Source of the DNA: Lachnospiraceae bacterium
Lineage (GTDB): Bacteria; Bacillota; Clostridia; Lachnospirales; Lachnospiraceae
Assembly (NCBI GenBank): GCA_024690205.1
Contig: JAILCX010000004.1
Location: 62,001-126,000, forward strand
DNA: 64,000 nucleotides
Direction of reading: 5' to 3'
Positions 52,677-62,200 of the stretch are shown piece after piece (the first letter of the stretch is position 1; each line of letters opens with the position of its first letter). A program made the position numbers and the translations under genes. The notes beneath the pieces were generated by a model. The model was given only the letters and a program-made list of their open reading frames with translations. It was not told where the DNA came from and did no database searches.

Positions 52677-54706
52677 GCTGTCACCATTCCAACAGATTGT
52701 AATTCAATATTTGCTTCTATCTCATTATACGACACAACTATAAGATCCTTAAAGTAATCTTCTGTAAGTCTCTTAAAATACATGCGCACTATGGGTGAAG
52801 TTATGATTATCGGATTCTTTCCGAGGTCCTCAAGCTTCTTGACCTCATTGCCCACTGAATCCATGATGGCCTTGGTCTTTTCGGGATCAAGGTTAAGGTA
52901 GGCTCCCGTCTCAGTCTGCTTGACCGAAGCCATGATATCCTGCTCAACCTGCGGATCGAGTGTAACAACGCTCGTCGTTTCATTGGGCGGGAAGAACTTT
53001 CCGGATATAGCTCTTTTTAATGACTGCCTTACATACTCGGTAAGGATATCCGTATCCCTTGTCGTTGTTGCATAGTCTGCAAGGGTTTCGAATATCGTCA
53101 AAAGGTCTCTTATCGAAATGCCTTCCTTAAGAAGGTTCTGCAATACCTTTTGAATCTCACCAAGACCAAGGAGCTTCGGAACAAGCTCATCAACAAGCGA
53201 AGGATTTGATTCCTTCAGGTTGTTTATGAGGTTCTGAACATCCTGACGCGTAAGAAGCTCAGAAATATGCTGTCTTATTATCTCGGTCAAGTGGGTAGCA
53301 ATGATGGACGGCGGATCGACAACCGTATAGCCCAGTGACTCTGCTCTTTCTCTTTGTCCTTCGGTTATCCATGTTGCCGGCAGATGGAACGAAGGCTCAA
53401 AGGTCGGGATACCGGTTATCTCTTCTTCGACAAAGCCGGGATTCATTGCCATATAGTGATCAAACAGAATCTCACCTTCTGAGACCTGAATACCTTTTAT
53501 CTTGATTATGTACTGGTTGGGATTAAGCTGTATGTTATCCCTTAGTCTTATGATCGGAACAACGGTACCGAGTTCAAGAGCAACCTGACGACGTATCATT
53601 ACAACTCGATCAAGAAGGTCACCGCCCTGGTTCACATCGGCAAGGGGAATGATACCGTAACCGAACTCAAGTTCGATGGGATCAACCTGCAAAAGAGAAT
53701 TGACATTCTCCGGCTGCCGGATCTCCTCTGCCTGTATCTCTTCCTGTTCCACCTGTGATTCTATCTTTGAAGTCTCTATCGTTCCTGCGATAGTTCGTCC
53801 GACAACTATGAATGTAAGTCCGAGAGCAAGGAATATGATCGTAGGCAAAGGTGTGATGACGCCCAAAAGACAAAGGATCGCGCCGACCAGATAAAGAGCC
53901 TTTGGCATACCGAAAAGCTGCTTTACAAGTACCGAACCGAAATCGGCATCCTTAGATCCTTTTGTTACAAGGATACCCGTTGACAAAGAGATCAAAAGCG
54001 AAGGTATCTGTGAAACAAGTCCGTCACCTATTGTTAAGATGATGTACTTGTTTAAAGCCGTATTAAAGTCAAGGTTCATACGAAGGACACCCATCGCGAT
54101 ACCGCCTATTACGTTTACGGCGGTGATAATAAGGCCTGCGGTCGCATCTCCCTTAACGTACTTTACGGCACCGTCCATGGAACCGAAGAATGAAGCTTCT
54201 TCCTGAATCTTGTCACGTCTTCTTTTTGCTTCGGCATCGTCGATCGCACCGGTATTAAGATCGGCATCAATAGCCATCTGCTTACCGGGCATGGCATCAA
54301 GCGTAAATCTTGCGGTTACTTCAGCCACACGCTCGGAACCTTTGTTGATGACCATAAACTGAACGATCAAAAGGATGATAAAGACTATCGTTCCTATGAT
54401 AAGGTCTCCGCCTCCGACGTAGTTACCGAAGGTTGCAACGACCTTTCCGGGATCACCCGTACGGAGGATCAGTTTGGTCGAAGAAATATTAAGAGCTATT
54501 CTGAATATTGTTGTGAAGAGGAGGATCGTGGGATAAAAGGAAAGGTCAAGTACCTCTACCGAAAACATTGAAACGAAAAGGACGGTAAAGGCTACAGCAA
54601 TATTGCAGGCCAGAAATACATCCAGCAGGCCTGCCGGTATATTGATGATCATCATAATGAATGCGGCTACTACATATGCGGCAACTGCCACATCCGCTTT
54701 CCTCAT
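52673..54706 (-). CDS. flhA: Flagellar export gate FlhA
   Basis: 677 residues. Eight membrane helices in the first 330 residues with the FHIPEP-type loop (ITARFTLDAMPGKQMAIDAD, GDATAGLIITAVNVIGGI), then the cytoplasmic domain that binds substrate-chaperone complexes. It is the main component of the flagellar type III export gate. Confidence 0.97.
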   Translation of the reverse strand: MRKADVAVAAYVVAAFIMMIINIPAGLLDVFLACNIAVAFTVLFVSMFSVEVLDLSFYPTILLFTTIFRIALNISSTKLILRTGDPGKVVATFGNYVGGGDLIIGTIVFIILLIVQFMVINKGSERVAEVTARFTLDAMPGKQMAIDADLNTGAIDDAEAKRRRDKIQEEASFFGSMDGAVKYVKGDATAGLIITAVNVIGGIAMGVLRMNLDFNTALNKYIILTIGDGLVSQIPSLLISLSTGILVTKGSKDADFGSVLVKQLFGMPKALYLVGAILCLLGVITPLPTIIFLALGLTFIVVGRTIAGTIETSKIESQVEQEEIQAEEIRQPENVNSLLQVDPIELEFGYGIIPLADVNQGGDLLDRVVMIRRQVALELGTVVPIIRLRDNIQLNPNQYIIKIKGIQVSEGEILFDHYMAMNPGFVEEEITGIPTFEPSFHLPATWITEGQRERAESLGYTVVDPPSIIATHLTEIIRQHISELLTRQDVQNLINNLKESNPSLVDELVPKLLGLGEIQKVLQNLLKEGISIRDLLTIFETLADYATTTRDTDILTEYVRQSLKRAISGKFFPPNETTSVVTLDPQVEQDIMASVKQTETGAYLNLDPEKTKAIMDSVGNEVKKLEDLGKNPIIITSPIVRMYFKRLTEDYFKDLIVVSYNEIEANIELQSVGMVTA

Positions 54707-54730
54707 GATCGCTCTCCTTTCCTAAAAGAT

Positions 54731-55849
54731 TTACGCACCTAACTTGCCCTGCATCTGGTAAACAAAGGCAAGCACATTGGCAACTGCCTCATAAAGCTCC
54801 GGAGGTATCGCCTGCTCAAGCTCAACGTTTGCATAGAGCATTCTCGCCAGAGGCTTGTCCTCCATGATGTAGATATCGTTTTCACGAGCCACATCTTTGA
54901 TCTTTTGAGCCAGGTAATCCGCACCTTTGGCAATGACCACCGGTGCATCATCTATATCTCTGCGGTACCTTATTGCTACCGCGTAGTGCGTCGGGTTGGT
55001 GATAACGACATCTGCCGTAGGTAGCTGCTGCATCATACGGCGCATTGAAGCTTCCCTCATTCGCTGCTTCTGCTTTCCCTTGATCTGGGGATCACCTTCC
55101 TGCTCCTTGAACTCGTCTTTTACTTCCTGCTTGGTCATCTTCATATCTTCGTTGAATTTCCACTTCTGATATGCAAAGTCCGCGCCGGCGATAACGATAT
55201 ATACTGCAGCGATCCTGATACCGAGATTGGTGATAATGCTAAGTATCAAAAGGAGCGACTGATTAAGTCCGATATCATAAAGCAGGAATAACTGGTTCAT
55301 CTGTCCCTTGAGGTATGAATAAACCATATATCCAACCAAAGCCAGCTTTACAAGCGACTTTAAAAGCTCAACGAGTGAGTTTAAAGAAAAGATCTTTTTA
55401 AATCCGCTTATCGGATTAAGCTTGCTGAATTTGGGCTTTAAAGGATCCGCCGTGGGTTTCCATTTAACCTGCACGACATCACATACAAACGCAACAAGGA
55501 ACGACACTATAAAAAACGGCAATAACATAAGTACCAACCTGTACATTGCCATCCTTAAATAGACAAGGATAGCGGCGATCGGAATATTGCCGTCATATTG
55601 CTGTATCGTTGAGGGGATCATTGAGTACATTCCCTCAAAGAGTCCCAAAAAGCCCGTGCCGAGGCGTCCTATATAAAACCGTAAAAGAACGAACATTGCA
55701 AGGATACCGGCACAGTTTGCTATCTCTTTTGACTTTGCGACCTGTCCTTTTTTGCGCGCATCATCCAGCTTTTTGGAGGTAGGCGCTTCGGTCTTTTCAC
55801 CGCCCGGACCGTCTTTTGCAAAGAATTGGAGGTTATACTCTAGGATCAT
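54731..55849 (-). CDS. flhB: Flagellar export switch FlhB
   Basis: 372 residues. A cytoplasmic start (EKTEAPTSKKLDDARKKGQV), four membrane helices and a C-terminal domain with the self-cleavage site NPTH (VVITNPTHYAVAIRY, about residue 285). It switches export from hook to filament substrates. It shares one base with the fliR stop (TAATG). Confidence 0.97.
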   Translation of the reverse strand: MILEYNLQFFAKDGPGGEKTEAPTSKKLDDARKKGQVAKSKEIANCAGILAMFVLLRFYIGRLGTGFLGLFEGMYSMIPSTIQQYDGNIPIAAILVYLRMAMYRLVLMLLPFFIVSFLVAFVCDVVQVKWKPTADPLKPKFSKLNPISGFKKIFSLNSLVELLKSLVKLALVGYMVYSYLKGQMNQLFLLYDIGLNQSLLLILSIITNLGIRIAAVYIVIAGADFAYQKWKFNEDMKMTKQEVKDEFKEQEGDPQIKGKQKQRMREASMRRMMQQLPTADVVITNPTHYAVAIRYRRDIDDAPVVIAKGADYLAQKIKDVARENDIYIMEDKPLARMLYANVELEQAIPPELYEAVANVLAFVYQMQGKLGA

Positions 55850-56628
55850 TATGACAAAGCCTCAACCATCGTAACGACCATATGCTTCATCTGTTTAAAG
55901 ATAAGATCCGCAGCATCGGGAAGCATGACCGATGAAAGGAACAATATCGATAGACCGGTAAGGACCTTGATCTGGATACCTACCGCGAACATGTTAAGCT
56001 GCGGTGATACCTTGGCAAGGATACCGAGTATGGCATTTAAGATGATCATCACGGCAAAGATCGGAAGACAGATCCTGAATCCGATCAGGACATAATCGCC
56101 CATAAAAGAAATGATGCCGTTAATGAGTTTGTTATCGTGAAATACCTGTCCGTTGATCGGTATCAGCGTATAGGTCTGGGCAAGTGCCTGAATAAGATAT
56201 CTGTGCAGTCCCGAAATAAGGAGCATCAACATAACCGTATAGTTATAATAGATTCCCGAAATGGTAACGTTGTCTCTCGTTGAAGGATCCATCAAAGACA
56301 CCATTGAAAGACCCATTTCCATATCAGCGATATGTCCGGCAAAGTTGACGATCAGCATGCAAAGGTTGGCCCCGAGTCCTATAAGCAGTCCGGTAAGGAC
56401 CTCTTTTATCACGATACCCGAATACTGGATAAGGGTTTCGTAATGCACCGGATCATGAGGAAGGACATTAAAAAGAAGTATCGATATAAAAAACGAAAGG
56501 CCGATACGTACCATCCTCGGCGTATTAGTCATGCTGAAAAAGGGTGCGATAAAGATAAAACTGGTCACCCGCACAAGCACAAGTATGAAAAGCTCAAGTT
56601 CACCGTAAGTAAACGAATAATCAAGCAT
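55849..56628 (-). CDS. fliR: Flagellar export protein FliR
   Basis: 259 residues, about six membrane helices, with GLGANLCMLIVNFAGHIADM and NMFAVGIQIKVLTGLSILF, conserved in FliR. It forms the export core with FliP and FliQ. Confidence 0.95.
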   Translation of the reverse strand: MLDYSFTYGELELFILVLVRVTSFIFIAPFFSMTNTPRMVRIGLSFFISILLFNVLPHDPVHYETLIQYSGIVIKEVLTGLLIGLGANLCMLIVNFAGHIADMEMGLSMVSLMDPSTRDNVTISGIYYNYTVMLMLLISGLHRYLIQALAQTYTLIPINGQVFHDNKLINGIISFMGDYVLIGFRICLPIFAVMIILNAILGILAKVSPQLNMFAVGIQIKVLTGLSILFLSSVMLPDAADLIFKQMKHMVVTMVEALS

Positions 56629-56634
56629 ATAAGT

Positions 56635-56904
56635 CTATTTAATATAAACCGAAAAATCCGACCACAGACTGATCATAAAGCCCGTCATATTATCAAGCAT
56701 CCAATGGCCAAGTACCATGATCGCAAGGAAAATTGCAATGACCTTAGGCACAAATGTAAGTGTCTGTTCCTGAATGGAGGTAACAGTCTGAAATATACTG
56801 ACCAATAATCCGACGACCAAAGAGACCAGAAGCACGGGTGCTGCGGTCTTGATTATAAGGAATAACGCTTCGGATGCTATGGCTGTGACTGTATCGACAT
56901 TCAT
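56635..56904 (-). CDS. fliQ: Flagellar export protein FliQ
   Basis: 89 residues with two membrane helices (IIKTAAPVLLVSLVVGLLVSI-like and VIAIFLAIMVLGHWML) and the FQTVTSIQEQTLTFVPKV loop typical of FliQ. It lies 6 nt upstream of fliR. Confidence 0.96.
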   Translation of the reverse strand: MNVDTVTAIASEALFLIIKTAAPVLLVSLVVGLLVSIFQTVTSIQEQTLTFVPKVIAIFLAIMVLGHWMLDNMTGFMISLWSDFSVYIK

Positions 56905-56926
56905 CGAATGCTCCTTTCATCAAAAG

Positions 56927-57793
56927 CTAATAAAATGTCTTTACAAGATTTCCGATTATGAGATTCCAGCCGTCGGCAAGAACAAATAAAAGTATCTTAA
57001 ACGGCATGGATATGGTGGTAGGCGGCAGCATCATCATACCCATACTCATCAGGGCGGATGCCACGACCATGTCTATAACAATAAACGGAATGTATATCAA
57101 AAATCCTATTATGAACGCGGTACGAAGTTCGCTGACGACAAAGCTCGGGATCAAAACCTCATTGGGTATTCCATCCAATGTTCCGTCCCAATCCACTCCG
57201 CTTATCTCAAGGAACATGTTAACGTCCTTGGTCTGCGTCTGGCCGTACATAAACTCGCGAAGAGGATCAAGTGCGGTTTCGAAGAATTCCTCCTGGGTTA
57301 TCGTTCCGTTGTCAAAAGGAACAATAGCTTCCGTGTATATCTGCGCGATCGTAGGCCGCATGATGAAGTAGGTCAAAAACAAAGCTAACCCAACCAGCAC
57401 CTGGTTAGGCGGAGCTGTTTGGGTACTTAATGCTGCACGGGTAAAGTGAAGGACAATGATGATCCTTGTAAAGCTGGTCAGCATGATCAGCATTATGGGA
57501 GCAAGTCCTATAAGGGTCAGTGTTATAAGGATCCTTAAGGTCCCGTTTACACTTCCGTTATCCCCCCGTTGCGTAATGGTGATGGAATTTGCAATATTAA
57601 GTTCTCCCAGTTCGTCCTGCGAATCAGAAGTGCCGGGTTCCCTTATCACCGTAGATTCCGTATTCTCTCCGGTTAGAGCTTCTCCAATGCCTCCCAGGTT
57701 CTGGGCATGTACGGGAATCGATGGCAATATACACAACATGCCCACCGTTACCAGCAGGCATATTATCGCAGATATCTTTTTTATCTTTTTCAT
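56927..57793 (-). CDS. fliP: Flagellar export protein FliP
   Basis: 288 residues from ATG 57793, which has an AAGGAAT site and starts after fliO ends; an ATG at 57823 would overlap fliO and has no such site. A signal peptide (ISAIICLLVTVGMLCILPSI) precedes four helices with LTLIGLAPIMLIMLTSFTRI, FALTQTAPPNQ-like STQTAPPNQVLVGLALFL, and SMGMMMLPPTTISMPFKI. Confidence 0.96.
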   Translation of the reverse strand: MKKIKKISAIICLLVTVGMLCILPSIPVHAQNLGGIGEALTGENTESTVIREPGTSDSQDELGELNIANSITITQRGDNGSVNGTLRILITLTLIGLAPIMLIMLTSFTRIIIVLHFTRAALSTQTAPPNQVLVGLALFLTYFIMRPTIAQIYTEAIVPFDNGTITQEEFFETALDPLREFMYGQTQTKDVNMFLEISGVDWDGTLDGIPNEVLIPSFVVSELRTAFIIGFLIYIPFIVIDMVVASALMSMGMMMLPPTTISMPFKILLFVLADGWNLIIGNLVKTFY

Positions 57794-57797
57794 GAAA

Positions 57798-58181
57798 CTA
57801 TTCCTTATCCCGTTCTTTTTCATCTTTGCGGGTAAGGCTTTTTGCCTTATCGAGGAAGGACGAAAAACTCATCGCCGATCCTTCGGAATAATCCTTAAGG
57901 TTCAGCTTGTCTTCATCCAGCTCAGTAAGTACATTTATCTCGTCTTTTCCGACACCGATAAGAAGGTATTTGCCTCCGGCTTTAACAATCTGGAGGTATT
58001 TGTTGTTTGCAATACCTCTGGTCTCAATAACTTCTATATTGGTGTACTTTGACTGACCCTGCTGTATCCTCGACATCCAGCGCACGGTAAAATATGTCAC
58101 CGCGATGATGAATAGAAATATTATGAGCAGAGTAAGAAACTGAACGACCGAGTCGGTTCTGCTAAAAGAAGTAAGCAGCAT
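57798..58181 (-). CDS. fliO: Flagellar export protein FliO
   Basis: 127 residues. A single membrane helix (FLTLLIIFLFIIAVTYF) and a short cytoplasmic tail with IEVIETRGIANNKYLQIVKA and GGKYLLIGVGKDEI, the conserved FliO block. It shares one base with the cheY stop (TGATG). Confidence 0.92.
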   Translation of the reverse strand: MLLTSFSRTDSVVQFLTLLIIFLFIIAVTYFTVRWMSRIQQGQSKYTNIEVIETRGIANNKYLQIVKAGGKYLLIGVGKDEINVLTELDEDKLNLKDYSEGSAMSFSSFLDKAKSLTRKDEKERDKE

Positions 58182-58543
58182 CAGCCTACTACCTTTTTAA
58201 CCGCCTCAAGTACACGATCAGCCTGGAAAGGCTTAACTATAAAGTCTTTGGCACCGGATTGGATAGCCTCAATAACCATCGCCTGCTGTCCCATAGCAGA
58301 GCACATGATGATGAGTGCATTGGGATCGCTTCCTTTGATCTTTTTAAGTGCGGCGATTCCGTCCATCTCAGGCATGGTGATATCCATGAGCACCAGGTCG
58401 GGATGAAGCTCATTGTACTTATCGAATGCTTTGGCACCGTTCTCAGCTTCGCCGACAACGTTATATCCGTTCTTGCTAAGGATATCCTTGATCATCATTC
58501 GCATAAATGCTGCATCGTCAACAATTAAAATATTCTTTGCCAT
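58181..58543 (-). CDS. cheY: Chemotaxis response regulator CheY
   Basis: 120 residues, receiver only. Phospho-acceptor Asp 54 (VLMDITMPEMDG), acid pair D9-D10 (VDDAAFM), and Lys in FIVKPF. It is located between fliY and fliO, as in B. subtilis. It binds FliM and FliY when phosphorylated, and CheC and FliY dephosphorylate it. Confidence 0.97.
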   Translation of the reverse strand: MAKNILIVDDAAFMRMMIKDILSKNGYNVVGEAENGAKAFDKYNELHPDLVLMDITMPEMDGIAALKKIKGSDPNALIIMCSAMGQQAMVIEAIQSGAKDFIVKPFQADRVLEAVKKVVG

Positions 58544-58559
58544 TTTTGATCTCCTGTTT

Positions 58560-59822
58560 CTAATTAATTATCTCGGTAACTCTGATACCGAAACTTTCTT
58601 CAATAACAACTACTTCGCCTTTGGCAACGAATTTACCGTTTACCAGAACATCTATCGGCTCACCGGCTATCTTGTCTAATTCTATTATAGTTCCGGGTGC
58701 AAAATCAAGGATTTCAGAAATTGATTTCTTGGTCCTTCCGAGTTCAACGGTAACCTCGAGAGGCACATCCTTGATAATACCTATGTTTTCCGCTCCGGGA
58801 ACCTGCGAATAATCCGGCTGGAAGCTCTGGAACTGAGCAGGTTGGATGTTCATGTTCGGAGGCGGCATCTGCGGATATCCGTATGGCGGATAACCCATCT
58901 GTGGCATCTGCATCTGGGGCATTCCCATCTGCGGTGCTGCCTGCGCAGGAGGCGGTGCCGTAGGAGGCGCGTAAGGTTCGGGGCCGGGTGCCGGTGCAGG
59001 TGCTTCCGGTGCGGGAGCACTTTCGGGTGCTGCCGCTTCTTCTCCGCCGCTGGAGAATGCCGCGAACAATTCCTTCGCAAAATCTATCGGATAGAGCTGG
59101 ATGATGGTCGAATCCACCAACTCATCTATCTGCATCCTAAACGATACCTTGGCAAATGTTCCTGCAAGGAACGGTGCTACCGAAGCTGCATCCATGGTCT
59201 CGGTAAGATCCACGAGTGATGCTTCCGGGGGCGAGATATCGATCATCTTTCCTAACATCGTTGAAAGAGATGTAGCGGCTGAACCCATCATCTGGTTCAT
59301 CGCTTCGGAGATGGCACTTAAGTGTAACTCTCCGAGTTCCCCGTCGGTATTGGTACCGTCACCGCCCATCATAAGGTCGGTTATGACTTTAACGTCGTGT
59401 TCCTTGAGGACCATGATATTGGATCCGTCAAGTCCCACAGTATATTTGATCTGGATAAATACACAGGGTCTTTGGTAATCCTGGATAACCGTACTCCAGT
59501 TTGCCAGTTCGACAGTCGGTGTCGTGATGTTGACCTTGCGGTTAACGAGTGAATAAAGCGTCGTTGCCGAAGATCCCATACTGATATTTGCTATCTCACC
59601 GACCGCATCCCTCTCCTCCATGGAAAGGAGCGATTCGTCGATATCTCCTGCGGGAGTATCACTTGTCAGGATTCCGCCGTCACCGCCTGCATCCGCAGTC
59701 TCCGGTGCCGGAGCATCTCCTGCGGGAGCGTCCCCTTCAGGAGCGGCATCTCCTCCGCCTGATATATCCATTCCGGAAAGTAATGCATTTATTTCATCCT
59801 GGGATAACATTCCGCCGTCCAT
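58560..59822 (-). CDS. fliY: Flagellar switch protein FliY (CheC-like phosphatase plus FliN domain)
   Basis: 420 residues. An N-terminal CheY-P-binding motif (LSQDEINALLSGM) is followed by a CheC-like domain with two phosphatase half-sites (VGEIANISMGSSATTLY, ISEAMNQMMGSAATSLS). A Pro/Met/Gln-rich linker (about 270-335; PQMQMPQMGYPPYGYPQM) leads to a FliN domain (about 340-420; DVPLEVTVELGRTKKSISEI, LVNGKFVAKGEVVVIEESFG). The linker is unusually long and rich in Pro and Met. It follows fliM by 3 nt. Confidence 0.95.
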   Translation of the reverse strand: MDGGMLSQDEINALLSGMDISGGGDAAPEGDAPAGDAPAPETADAGGDGGILTSDTPAGDIDESLLSMEERDAVGEIANISMGSSATTLYSLVNRKVNITTPTVELANWSTVIQDYQRPCVFIQIKYTVGLDGSNIMVLKEHDVKVITDLMMGGDGTNTDGELGELHLSAISEAMNQMMGSAATSLSTMLGKMIDISPPEASLVDLTETMDAASVAPFLAGTFAKVSFRMQIDELVDSTIIQLYPIDFAKELFAAFSSGGEEAAAPESAPAPEAPAPAPGPEPYAPPTAPPPAQAAPQMGMPQMQMPQMGYPPYGYPQMPPPNMNIQPAQFQSFQPDYSQVPGAENIGIIKDVPLEVTVELGRTKKSISEILDFAPGTIIELDKIAGEPIDVLVNGKFVAKGEVVVIEESFGIRVTEIIN

Positions 59823-59825
59823 GCG

Positions 59826-60806
59826 TTACTCCCCCTCTCTTCTTACCGTCGTGATCCTGACGGCATATTTGTCTTTGCTGGAACCGGGCAGTGCGGTAAA
59901 CTTCTTGATGTTCCCCACAAAGATATCCATCTCTTCCTCAACAGCCGAGTCAAGGCGTATAACATCGCCTATCTGAAGACCCAGGAACTCGTTTACGGAA
60001 ACAACGGATTTTCCAAGAACCGCCCTTACCGGAACATCAACTCTCTTGATAAGGGACTCGATATGCTCGTGATAATCCGAAAAATCTTCCTTTTGCATCG
60101 TCGAGAACCAGTACTTGGTATTAAGTTTATCCATAACTTCCTCTAATGTAAAGTAGGGAAGACAGACGTTCATGAATCCTTCGGTTTCTCCGATCCTGAT
60201 ATTCATCGTAACGATGGCTATCATGTCCGAAGGTGCAATGACCTGGGCGAACTGTGCGTTGGTCTCGATACGCTCCATAATCGGGTTTATATCAAGCACG
60301 TTCTTCCACGGCTCCTTCATCAACTGCATGCATATGATCATGAGTTTTGTGATGATGGTCATTTCTATCTCGGAAAAATCCCTGTTCTTCTCAAGCGGTA
60401 CTCCCGCTCCGCCAAGCATTCGGTCTATCATGGCAAAGCCCAGGTTCGGAGATAACTCTACAATAATATTACCATTTAAGGGCTTAAAGTCAATTATTCC
60501 CAAAATAACCGGGTTCGACAGCGCATTCGAAAATTCGGAGAAAGTGACCGTTTCCGAAGAAGCCACCGTCGTCTGAACCGACTTTCTTAAATATAGAGGC
60601 AGGTTGGTCGAAATAAGTCTGCCGTAATGCTCATATATAATTTCAAGTGTACGTAAATGCTCTTTTGAGAACTTCGCAGGACGTTTGAAGTCATAATCCT
60701 TGACCTGCTTGTCCGAAGTCTCCTGCATCTCGTTAACATCCAATTCACCGGTCGTTAAGGCAGCCAGCAGATTGTCTATTTCACTTTGGGACAGTACCTC
60801 GCCCAC
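59826..60806 (-). CDS. fliM: Flagellar switch protein FliM
   Basis: 326 residues from a GTG at 60806. The N-terminal CheY-P-binding motif (LSQSEIDNLLAAL) is followed by the CheC-like middle domain without phosphatase residues, and the C-terminal SpoA domain (VPVRAVLGKSVVSVNEFLGL). The ribosome site AGAGGAGGTG lies inside a small hairpin (60818-60833). Confidence 0.96.
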   Translation of the reverse strand: MGEVLSQSEIDNLLAALTTGELDVNEMQETSDKQVKDYDFKRPAKFSKEHLRTLEIIYEHYGRLISTNLPLYLRKSVQTTVASSETVTFSEFSNALSNPVILGIIDFKPLNGNIIVELSPNLGFAMIDRMLGGAGVPLEKNRDFSEIEMTIITKLMIICMQLMKEPWKNVLDINPIMERIETNAQFAQVIAPSDMIAIVTMNIRIGETEGFMNVCLPYFTLEEVMDKLNTKYWFSTMQKEDFSDYHEHIESLIKRVDVPVRAVLGKSVVSVNEFLGLQIGDVIRLDSAVEEEMDIFVGNIKKFTALPGSSKDKYAVRITTVRREGE

Positions 60807-60817
60807 GAATTCTCACC

Positions 60818-60833
60818 TCCTCTTTTAAGAGGA
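60818..60833 (-). promoter_or_regulatory. Hairpin covering the fliM ribosome binding site
   Basis: The palindrome TCCTCT-TAAA-AGAGGA includes half of the AGAGGAGGTG site. It could limit fliM translation unless ribosomes finishing fliL open it. Confidence 0.5.
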
Positions 60834-60840
60834 TCTTTAT

Positions 60841-61377
60841 TTACTGGAACAGAGCCGAACTGAATTTGACGTCAAATATAAAGTCTGAATTGTAAAGGCC
60901 CTGAATCTTTTTAAGTATCTCATCACAGATACCCGCTGAATTGTTCTTTGCTTCATCAACCGTGTACTGTGAAACAACTTCGTTAATAACACCCTTTATA
61001 AGGTCTTCCTTGGTAGCTATATCAGCTCCGTACGTCTCGTAATCCTCATTTGTGGTGTTCATTGAAAGCGATACGGAAAGTAAAGCGAAATGATCTTTTG
61101 TATCAGGTGTTCCGTCGGCATTAAGCCCCTGCTTTAAAGGTATCGTCATATCGGCGATCGTGTGGATCTGAATATCGGCCATGCTTATCGTTGCAACCTC
61201 GTCTTCGGCGGCCGTGCTGCCGTCCACGAGCTCGAGGTTTATTGCGGTGGCTATATCCGTAATGAGCTTTGCCGTCTTTTTGTTGGTGCTCATGACACTG
61301 AACATCATTATTGCCGTAAGAACGATATTAACGATCACCAGTGCGAGAATTCCTATTGAAACAAAATTCTTTTTCAT
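60841..61377 (-). CDS. fliL: Flagellar basal-body protein FliL
   Basis: 178 residues. One membrane helix (IGILALVIVNIVLTAIMMFSV), then the periplasm-like outside domain (about 45-178; HFALLSVSLSMNTTNEDYE, ILKKIQGLYNSDFIFDVKFS). FliL supports the stators encoded just upstream (motA, motB). Confidence 0.92.
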   Translation of the reverse strand: MKKNFVSIGILALVIVNIVLTAIMMFSVMSTNKKTAKLITDIATAINLELVDGSTAAEDEVATISMADIQIHTIADMTIPLKQGLNADGTPDTKDHFALLSVSLSMNTTNEDYETYGADIATKEDLIKGVINEVVSQYTVDEAKNNSAGICDEILKKIQGLYNSDFIFDVKFSSALFQ

Positions 61378-61390
61378 TTAAAAGCCTTTC

Positions 61391-62200
61391 TTAATATCCG
61401 CTTAACGAATTGTATATCTTTATCTCGACACGCCTGTTCATCTGTCGTCCTTCAGGCGTAGAGTTATCGGCTATCGGAATGTATTCGCCACGTCCGGCAT
61501 GCTTGATCAGGCTCATATCCAAAGCCGTGTTCTGTTCAAGGTAATAGAACACTGAAAGCGCTCTTCCGGCACTTAGTTCGTCGTTGTTTGAGTACTTTCC
61601 GTTACCCTTCATCGGAACGTTATCCGTGTGTCCTTCAATCTCAATCGTGGACTTTGCATAACGCTCGAGTATCTTTCCTATCTGACCCATCATCGGGAGC
61701 GATTCCTGTCTTAATTCAACCGATCCAGAATCAAAGAGCAGTGCTCCGTTTAAGGTAAGCTGTACATACTGCGACGTGAATTCAATATCAACCTCCTTAT
61801 CAAGGTTGCTCTCCTTAAGGGATTCCTCGATAAGTTCAGCCATTTCTTCGGATTCTTCAAGTTTTGCTTCATCAACCTTTTCAACGGCGCTCTCAAGGTC
61901 TTCGGGCATTGTTTCTCCCTCGGCATCACGCCCGGTCGAATTAATGTAATCGTCAAGCTCGTTTAACTGGCTCACGCCGTTACTTACAAGTACACCGTCA
62001 CCTATTGCGGTAGCACCTGCATCGAATATGCTGAAGGTCTGATTGAAGCTTGCCGCAAGAAGTTCAAACTTCTGTGCATCTATCGTGGACATTGAGAACA
62101 AAAGCACGAAGAAACACAACAGCAGGTTCATCAGATCGGAGAAAGTCGCCATCCATGCCGGCGAGCCTTTCGGGGGATCTTCCTGCCTTTTCTTAGCCAT
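61391..62200 (-). CDS. motB: Flagellar stator protein MotB
   Basis: 269 residues from ATG 62200, 8 nt after AAGGAGG; a GTG at 62209 is less likely. The membrane helix holds the proton-channel Asp (ATFSDLMNLLLCFFVLLF), a plug, then an OmpA-like peptidoglycan-binding domain (about 150-265; IEIEGHTDNVPMKG, ELSAGRALSVFYYLEQ, GRGEYIPIADN). It overlaps motA by 8 nt. Confidence 0.96.
   Translation of the reverse strand: MAKKRQEDPPKGSPAWMATFSDLMNLLLCFFVLLFSMSTIDAQKFELLAASFNQTFSIFDAGATAIGDGVLVSNGVSQLNELDDYINSTGRDAEGETMPEDLESAVEKVDEAKLEESEEMAELIEESLKESNLDKEVDIEFTSQYVQLTLNGALLFDSGSVELRQESLPMMGQIGKILERYAKSTIEIEGHTDNVPMKGNGKYSNNDELSAGRALSVFYYLEQNTALDMSLIKHAGRGEYIPIADNSTPEGRQMNRRVEIKIYNSLSGY

Noticed and set aside
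58842..59080. Long open frames opposite fliY
   Set aside because: They are shadows of the Pro/Ala/Met-rich linker of FliY and have no ribosome site or family pattern.
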